A stretch of DNA of 64,000 bases from Streblospio benedicti (taxonomy: Eukaryota; Annelida; Polychaeta; Spionida; Spionidae): the NCBI GenBank assembly GCA_019095985.1, contig CM032666.1, positions 51,761,168 through 51,825,167 of the forward strand, given 5' to 3'. Below are positions 59,201-64,000 of this stretch, piece after piece (the stretch's first letter is position 1; each line of letters begins with the position of its first letter). The notes beneath the pieces are model-generated. The model ran no database searches, was not told the DNA's origin, and saw nothing but the letters and a program-made list of their open reading frames with translations. A program made the position numbers and the translations under genes.

Positions 59201-62200
59201 CACATTCACGATCCTTCCACAGAACAGGATAGATGAATTCACAACCTACCTGAATTCTCAGAACCGTAGAATCCCGTTCACGATAGAAGAAGAAGTGGAT
59301 TGCAAGCTGGCTTTCCTAGATACGTGCTTAGAGAGGAAGGAAGACTGTTCCCTGAAGTATAGACAGTATACCAATAGCCCACCCACACAGACGAGTATCT
59401 AAACTGGGAGTCAAGTCACCATCTGGAACACAAACAATCCATGGTCTGCACGCTCTTGCAAAGAGCAGGACACCTTGTGACTGAAGAGCAATACAAACAG
59501 GAAGAAGTCAGACATGTGAACCAGGTGCTCAGGATCAACGGTTACAAACCGTGGGCCTTTAAGATCCCGCCGAAGAAACAGAGAAGAACCCGCTGAACTG
59601 GTAGACAACCAGCCCAAGATGTTTTCTGTTAAGCTACCCTATCTGAAAGGTGCCTCTGAAGCAATCCAAATGGTATTCATAAATCACGGAGTGCCGTCAT
59701 TCCACAAAGCGTTCAACACACTTCGGAACTTACTTGTTAGACCCAAGGATAAGGATGACTCCAAGAAACTCTGTGGCATAGTGTACGACATTACCTGCCA
59801 GAGCTGTCATGATTCCTACATTGGTAAAACAGGTAGGAACCTGGAGACTAGGTTGAAGGAATACTCAGATCCTCATAGCATCCAGTCGGCTATACAGATT
59901 CACACCAATAGTTCTTGGCACAAGTTCAAGGGCAAAGTAGCCAAGGTCAACAGCAGAGAAGATAACCCCCGCCGTCGCAAGATCGTGGAAGCCATCAATA
60001 TCTTCCAACACAAGCCCAAGCTCAACCTCAACAAGGCAGGAGCATCCCCCCCCCCCCCCCCGACTTTCCTCCATCTGCTGTCCGACAGGAACGCCACCTG
60101 TCGGAATCGGCGCCAGTGACTAATCCACCTTTTTTTTTCACTTCGGTTGAAGGCCCCGTGAAGGGAGCCGCAACGTCAAGTTTTGTTGAAATGTAAGTAG
60201 TAATGTTGCAAAAATATAAATCTAAAACTATGTTATGTTGTTCTTCAATTGTAACAGATCTGACCGGTGTTAAGCCATGCGCATATCTGTACACAGTCTC
60301 TGTGTCGCAGGTAAGTTTTTTTTCCAATTTGGGGCTGGCGTATTTTTCGTGTCTTCTAATACTTAATCATAGTATGCGTATATTCACTGCTACATGTATA
60401 TATTTACCAAAGCATCTAAACACAAAAATCGTTTTTATCTTATTTCACTTTCAAACCCTACTTAATTCCATGCTGGGCGTAAGGCTTGAGAAGAAAGGAA
60501 GAGTGTATATTGGTATCATAAATTATAAATGTAATGATTCTACATAAGTGTTTTCTTCTTTCTATATGCGTGTGAACTGTTAGATATGTCCTTATATCAT
60601 AAATAACAAATTTGCATGACACATTTGGTCTTCTTGTTCATTATAAAATAAAATGAAATAAAAAGACTTGTGACTCTAAGCGTCTTTGTTGCTGGATTAA
60701 ATGGAATTGAGACCATTGGTATGCTAACTGATACAACGTACCTTACTATAAGACTGCAATCATGCTTCCTCAAAAATTGTCTCACTATATCACCTCCAAA
60801 TGTAAAGGACACGCCACGATCATTCTCTCCCCAGCCTGCAAAATTATGCTAAAAATACATTTCAAACTATATATCAGCATTAGGAAATGCACACTCCCAC
60901 GCAAACATATCATTGACACATCCCGGAATCCTGCATTATGATGAGCCGAAATCTGCCGACATATATTTCTCCATATACTGCCGCACAATCTTGCCCTCTA
61001 AAATTGAGATGCACTTTTAAATACGTGAGTGAATGTTTAATCAATTGGCTGCATCAACATAGATTAGAGGCTTGGCAATAGTGAAGAATTTTTTTATGAA
61101 GTAAAAAAAGAATGCTAGCCTTTCTTAACAGTATATTCTAGTAATGTGCTTGGATCTAGGTGAACTATTTTTCTAATTGTTCATCAACATCTTCTGTTAG
61201 TGATGTAATGGTTATATTTCATTGTTTTAAGCCACTATCGTGAGATTCACAGCCCACATTTGTTGAATATTGTCCGAGCTGCCAAGCTGTGAATCTCACA
61301 ATAGTGGATGAAAATACAAGTAAATATTTCTACAATATTCAATGGCATGAAAAATTAATGCTAACAAAGTCCCCCAAACATGTAAATCAGTGGGCTGCAC
61401 ACGACGTCGAATCAACTTAATATCAATGTATATGCAATGTCCAGTTGAAGAAAAACAACGTTGATTCAACAGTGTGTGCCCGGAGGGAAGTCTTTCCTAT
61501 CGAAGGCCTCCCGTGAAACCCAGGGATAAGACATGACCCGAGGCCGCAGGGGATCGCCGGTACCCGGTCTAGAGCGGGGTGTACTGTACTGTGGTGGTGA
61601 CGACACACAACGAGCAGTGAGTCGGTCATCGACCCGTAATATACGCCTCTTGGAGGCTTTGACTATCATTAGTCATCCACATTAGTCCTATCTACTTTGT
61701 TTACTTTACCCTTACCCCTAAACCAATATTCGCAAACTCGTCATTTTTCTCTACAGATGTTTAAATATACATTTTACTCACACTATATTTATGACTGAAC
61801 TGTCCTAAATCATCACCTAATATACAAACATATGTACATACAATATAATTATTGGAAATTCCTATTTACTGTATAGATGTTTTGCAAATACATTTATCGC
61901 ATACTAAATTATCCAAAACTGCCCCTAAATCTTGACATTCGAGAAGCACATAGAATAAATAATCGTTATTGGTGGAATCCATGTTATAATTCCATATAAA
62001 AAGTGTTGTAATCGAGTGATTTTGTTCAGTGAAAGTTGCTGCATACCGGTGATGTCCTCATCGGGGTCAGCCCACAGCAGGTCGCAGATGAGGCCGTGGT
62101 CAGGCACGTCCAGCGGGCGCGCGATTGTCTGCAGCTGCTCCAGCTCAACCAGATCAGGCGACAAACCGCCGTGCATGCAGAAAATTGTACCTACAATCAC

Positions 62201-63782
62201 ACTGGGGCTCAGTTACAATTGTAATTGGTATGATAACCTGATAACACTTCTGTGTTTTTGCAATGGTGTTTAAAAATTGTGATGGGATTGTTATTGACTT
62301 TTCTGTTTATGCTGTATTTGTACTTGAATTTTAATTAAAATGCCTACATTATAGTACATTTAATGCCTTCACATTGGGGGAAACTTGACGCTTCGGCCTG
62401 GCAGCTGCCCGGCTTCATCAGGAAGTGCTTCAGGAAAACGAGGTGTTCGCGTGGTACCGCCCCCTTGTACAGGTCCAGGATCGGTTCTCTTTGAGGGATT
62501 TTGAGAGTTCCAGAAATTGTTTTCTGATTTTCTTATCTTCTTTTCCTAGTATTCTGCTGTCTTTGGTGTTACAGTTGTGTCAAGTGTTCATGAGATGTTA
62601 TTTAGTGATGGCGGAAGTCGGATGTTTCATATAGCATGTTCTTTGATTCTGGTTTTAAACTGTCTTTTGCTTTCTCCTATGTATTTTTTCTTACATGATC
62701 ACGTGTAATTTCGCACACCACTCAGCACTGAGTCTCTTGGAGTGTTATCCTTCATATGGATGAAAGATTTGCTTAAAGAGTATTTGTTCATTTGATGTAA
62801 ATGTTGAGGCCATTTCTTTCTTTTTAAAATCACTTTGAGTTTCTCCGATAGGACCTAGCTGTAAAGGGTACCTGCTTTTCACTTCAATTGTTGTTCTTTC
62901 TTCCTTCTTAGGAATCGTAATTGCCCACTGCTTGTAATCATTAACAACCAGAACTTTTCTTACATGCTTCATTTTTTTTCCGATATCCTGTACTATGAAT
63001 CTTGTACTCTTTGTGGGAGACTTTTATGGTCCAGGAAGCGGGCAGAACTCCAGGTAAGGTACTGGTAAACTTTTTTTTAAAGTATCAATCATTCCATAAT
63101 ATCTTTTGACTAGCATCATCATGGAAAGGTAGATTACGGCGTTACTGGTGGTGTCGTCTGCATAACAGAACCAGATGTTGAGTCGATGTGGTGCTTGGTT
63201 AGTGCGCGTCACTCGTCCATGACCAAGTCAGCTACCGCTGCTGCACGGTGAATTTGCTGGTAAAACACGCCTGTGCAAATGGTCATTTGTAGTAGGTTAT
63301 TCCAAAGGAGAAGTCTAACAGGGCAACAATCTGATTTTACTGTAGCTCTGTCTATTCCCCTGAACTGTTTCCTGATGAAGCCAGGCAGCTTCACCGTCGA
63401 AACCACGGGCAGGCGGGCGGGCGGGAAGGCGGGCGGGCAGGCGGGCGGGCGGGCGGGAATGAGGGCGGGCGGGCTTGTTAGCAGAGACTAGGTACAATAG
63501 ATAAAGATGCAAATATTTCAAAACATATATGTCACCTTCCACAAGTGCTGCTATGGGCAGGCAATTGAAACAGTCAGTGAACGTTTTCCACAATTTGATG
63601 TTATATCTCCTTTTACATTCATCATAGAAACCATAAATGCGATTGATGCTGGCACATTCATGGTTACCACGTAGAAGGAAAAAGTTGTCTGGATACTTGA
63701 TCTTGTAAGCAAGTACCAGACAAATAGTTTCCAGAGATCGCTTGCCACGATCAACATAATCTCCAAGAAAGAGGTAATTAGC
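53073..63782 (-). CDS. PP1-type Ser/Thr protein phosphatase catalytic subunit, four C-terminal exons
   Basis: Four exons join in frame: 63782-63536, 62190-62047, 60835-60742 and 53274-53073, with GT-AG borders throughout. Together they give 228 residues, from [16 protein letters not shown] to the stop. The first 85 or so residues of a normal 330-residue PP1 lie past the right edge. Visible metal and catalytic signatures: [19 protein letters not shown], a conserved HGG (in [10 protein letters not shown]), [10 protein letters not shown] and [12 protein letters not shown]. The enzyme dephosphorylates Ser/Thr using two metals and usually works with regulatory subunits. It is more divergent than usual for PP1: [25 protein letters not shown] and a C-terminus IIDNKSTKR instead of the common tail. 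It may be a lineage-specific paralogue. The last intron (7.5 kb) is full of retroelements. Confidence 0.9.
53364..54719. other. Intron of the PP1 gene, no other gene seen
   Basis: AT-rich. The longest frame (53920-54279) has no motif and poor composition. Contains ggtggcagccatctgg near 54213. Confidence 0.45.
54720..55330 (-). repeat. Dispersed repeat family, copy C
   Basis: Shares caacatgtcctgttaccacc, ggttttttgaaaagtatcaa and ttttgagggcaggtttgagg with copies A and B. It seems to hold one and a half units. Confidence 0.65.
55695..56525 (-). mobile_element. CR1/L2-like LINE 3' fragment, split by a MITE
   Basis: Frame 56517-56275 encodes [35 protein letters not shown] and TTRGIQDP, the classic C-terminal motif of CR1/L2 LINEs. 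After a 290-base insertion the sequence resumes with [20 protein letters not shown]. The 5' part is missing. Confidence 0.75.
55927..56216. mobile_element. MITE nested in the LINE fragment
   Basis: Ends aatgataccgcagggggtcg and, inverted, aacgatactgggggtgggt are imperfect terminal inverted repeats leading into gtcgtcc. The element interrupts the LINE reading region, so it is younger than the LINE. Confidence 0.5.
56645..57195 (+). mobile_element. L1/Tx1-like LINE reverse-transcriptase fragment
   Basis: The first part encodes [20 protein letters not shown] and FWSLLFP. Frame 56867-57196 encodes [32 protein letters not shown] and [20 protein letters not shown], matching the L1-clade order (PISLLN.DYKI.., D..K AFD.V). 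A frame break and a gap separate the two parts, and the catalytic YADD part is absent. Confidence 0.7.
57200..57689. other. No gene seen
   Basis: No supported feature. Confidence 0.4.
57690..58135 (+). repeat. Three diverged tandem units of about 140 bases with YY1-like motifs
   Basis: Each unit has ttcaaaagttatgatttctN, attgagtggcggccatcttg and agatcataaaacatcag-like pieces. The GGCCATCTTG core occurs at about 57843, 57978 and 57990. Confidence 0.7.
58136..58811. other. No gene seen
   Basis: AT-rich PP1 intron sequence. A short direct repeat (gagcatgataacct) occurs near 58578 and 58616. Confidence 0.4.
58812..58961 (+). repeat. Left inverted repeat of the Penelope-like element
   Basis: About 150 bases. 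Shares acatttcaacaaaacttgac, aggtggattagtcact and gtcggacagcagatggagg with the reverse complement of 60064-60223. Confidence 0.85.
60064..60223 (-). repeat. Right inverted repeat of the Penelope-like element
   Basis: Partner of 58812-58961. The two arms differ by small indels around the acggggccttc segment. Confidence 0.85.
60224..60741. other. PP1 intron, no other feature
   Basis: AT-rich. Nothing further supported. Confidence 0.4.
60742..60835 (-). CDS. PP1 exon: [14 protein letters not shown] segment
   Basis: 94 bases between acceptor attttgcag and donor GTACGT. Encodes [17 protein letters not shown] and KHDCSLIV. The reading frame is fixed by both neighbours (phase 1 in, phase 2 out). 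Confidence 0.9.
60836..61220. other. PP1 intron, no other feature
   Basis: AT-rich intron sequence. Confidence 0.4.
61231..61304. repeat. Short hairpin-forming inverted repeat
   Basis: ccactatcgtgagattcaca and tgtgaatctcacaatagtgg form 22-base arms with one mismatch around a 30-base loop. It may be a tiny MITE or a structured RNA segment in the PP1 intron. Confidence 0.7.
61305..62046. other. PP1 intron; GC-richer patch, no gene
   Basis: The stretch 61480-61640 is GC-richer (gaggccgcaggggatcgccg) and may be an unrecognised repeat. The rest is AT-rich. Confidence 0.4.
62047..62190 (-). CDS. PP1 exon: HGGLSPDL segment
   Basis: 144 bases between acceptor gattgtag and donor GTATGC. Encodes [13 protein letters not shown] through [11 protein letters not shown]. 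The usual CCHGG is CMHGG here. Confidence 0.9.
62381..62431 (-). ncRNA. Hammerhead-ribozyme-like motif
   Basis: Minus strand: cctgatgaagccgggcagct then gccaggccgaagcgtcaagt. CTGATGA, a self-complementary stem II and (C)GAAGC GTC follow the hammerhead core order, with GAAG where GAAA is expected. ACTT before the core can pair with AAGT after GTC to make stem I. Penelope-like elements are known to carry such ribozymes in their terminal repeats. Likely inactive because of the core change. Confidence 0.5.
63366..63402 (+). ncRNA. Second, partial hammerhead-like motif, inverted
   Basis: Plus strand: tcctgatgaagccaggcagc then ttcaccgtcgaaaccacggg. CTGATGA and CGAAAC are intact but stem II is imperfect and the downstream GTC is missing where a GGGC repeat begins. 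Opposite in orientation to 62381-62431, consistent with inverted terminal repeats around the element. Confidence 0.4.
63403..63473. repeat. (GGGC)n / GGCAGGCGGGC minisatellite
   Basis: About 70 bases of gggcgggcaggc-type units, prone to G-quadruplex formation. The Arg/Pro/Ala-rich frames here are artefacts. Confidence 0.9.
63536..63782 (-). CDS. PP1 exon: GDYVDRG and GNHE motifs
   Basis: 247 bases after acceptor tttacag, ending GAAG before donor GTGACA. Encodes the metal-binding GDYVDRG and [16 protein letters not shown] and ends at LPIAALVE. Intron phase 1. Confidence 0.9.
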
Positions 63783-64000
63783 CTGTAAATATAAAAAGAA
63801 AATATTCATTATCACACCTGGGTAGAGAATTGAACAATATTGTGCATTCAAATAGGAATAAGAATGTGATTCATAATGGTCAAATATCAATAATTGACCC
63901 AAATATTGTAGGATTTGACAAGGAGATTGGAGTGTCAATCGTGAAATTGAGCATGCTGACATCTGATATACCCGAACGAAGTGAGGGTAAATCAGACGTC
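63783..64000. other. PP1 intron up to the window edge
   Basis: AT-rich intron upstream of the exon at 63782. The missing N-terminal exons must lie beyond 64000. Confidence 0.6.

Larger units (their letters stand above)
58812..60223 (+). mobile_element. Penelope-like retroelement fossil with flanking inverted repeats
   Basis: Carries a Penelope-type reverse-transcriptase region ([10 protein letters not shown] near 59190) and, after a linker with NGYKPWAFK, a GIY-YIG endonuclease region ([20 protein letters not shown], about 59772-59831). It is bounded by inverted repeats (58812-58961 and 60064-60223) about 90 percent alike, a known arrangement for this family. The element is short and broken in several places. 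It sits in a PP1 intron in antisense orientation. Confidence 0.8.
62381..63475 (-). mobile_element. Second Penelope-like element fossil, 5'-truncated
   Basis: On the minus strand the order is reverse-transcriptase pieces (GVFYQQIH, then IWFCYADDT), linker ([14 protein letters not shown]), a GIY-YIG piece ([18 protein letters not shown]) and a terminal segment with a hammerhead-like motif (62381-62431). It is a separate, more decayed lineage than the copy at 58812, broken in several places. It lies between two PP1 exons, in the same orientation as the gene. Confidence 0.7.

Overview
The window looks like a piece of an AT-rich animal genome, most likely a marine invertebrate. The clues are widely spaced intron-containing genes, a protein phosphatase 1 gene with GT-AG introns, neuropeptide precursors, a rhodopsin-type GPCR, and a dense mix of SINEs, LINEs, Penelope-like elements, an LTR element, MITEs and satellites. 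A lophotrochozoan (mollusc, brachiopod/phoronid, nemertean or annelid) or a hemichordate would fit. I cannot choose between them from sequence alone. A 100-base run of N at 48031-48130 is an assembly gap.

The most important content is a divergent pair of neuropeptide genes of the CRH / diuretic hormone 44 / egg-laying hormone superfamily, about 20 kb apart. The minus-strand gene (CDS 10551-10048) encodes a secreted precursor carrying two different amidated peptides of this type. The plus-strand gene (CDS 30845-31264) encodes a precursor with one. Both have a splice acceptor a few bases before the ATG and the whole precursor in one exon, the layout known for vertebrate CRH genes. The plus-strand gene also shows a TATA box, a short non-coding first exon and a canonical donor.

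Other genes: an intronless-looking FMRFamide-receptor-like GPCR on the minus strand (42327-41098); four C-terminal exons of a divergent PP1-type Ser/Thr phosphatase on the minus strand (63782-53073), whose 5' exons lie beyond the right edge; and two unrecognised minus-strand open frames (35300-34839, with one in-frame TAG, and 37225-36905).

The rest is largely repeats. From left to right: an (AT)n tract; a 5 kb element with long inner inverted repeats (1306-6250) and its apparent short deletion derivative (9265-9713); a foldback element; a Helitron-like repeat with a (GT)n tract; SINEs of several families, one with a 5S-rRNA-like body in a tandem duplication; two related G-rich arrays; LINE fragments and a mobile-element-like protein fossil; a 91-base minisatellite; (CATA)n and (CTG/TTG)n tracts; a roughly 170-base satellite (43.9-50.8 kb) into which a Ty3/Gypsy-type LTR element has inserted; and, within the PP1 introns, CR1/L2-like and L1-like LINE pieces and two Penelope-like elements, one with a hammerhead-ribozyme-like motif.

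The genes do not form an operon-like unit. A functional link between the peptide genes and the neighbouring GPCR is only a thought: that receptor is of the FMRFamide-receptor type (class A), whereas known CRH/DH44 receptors are class B.
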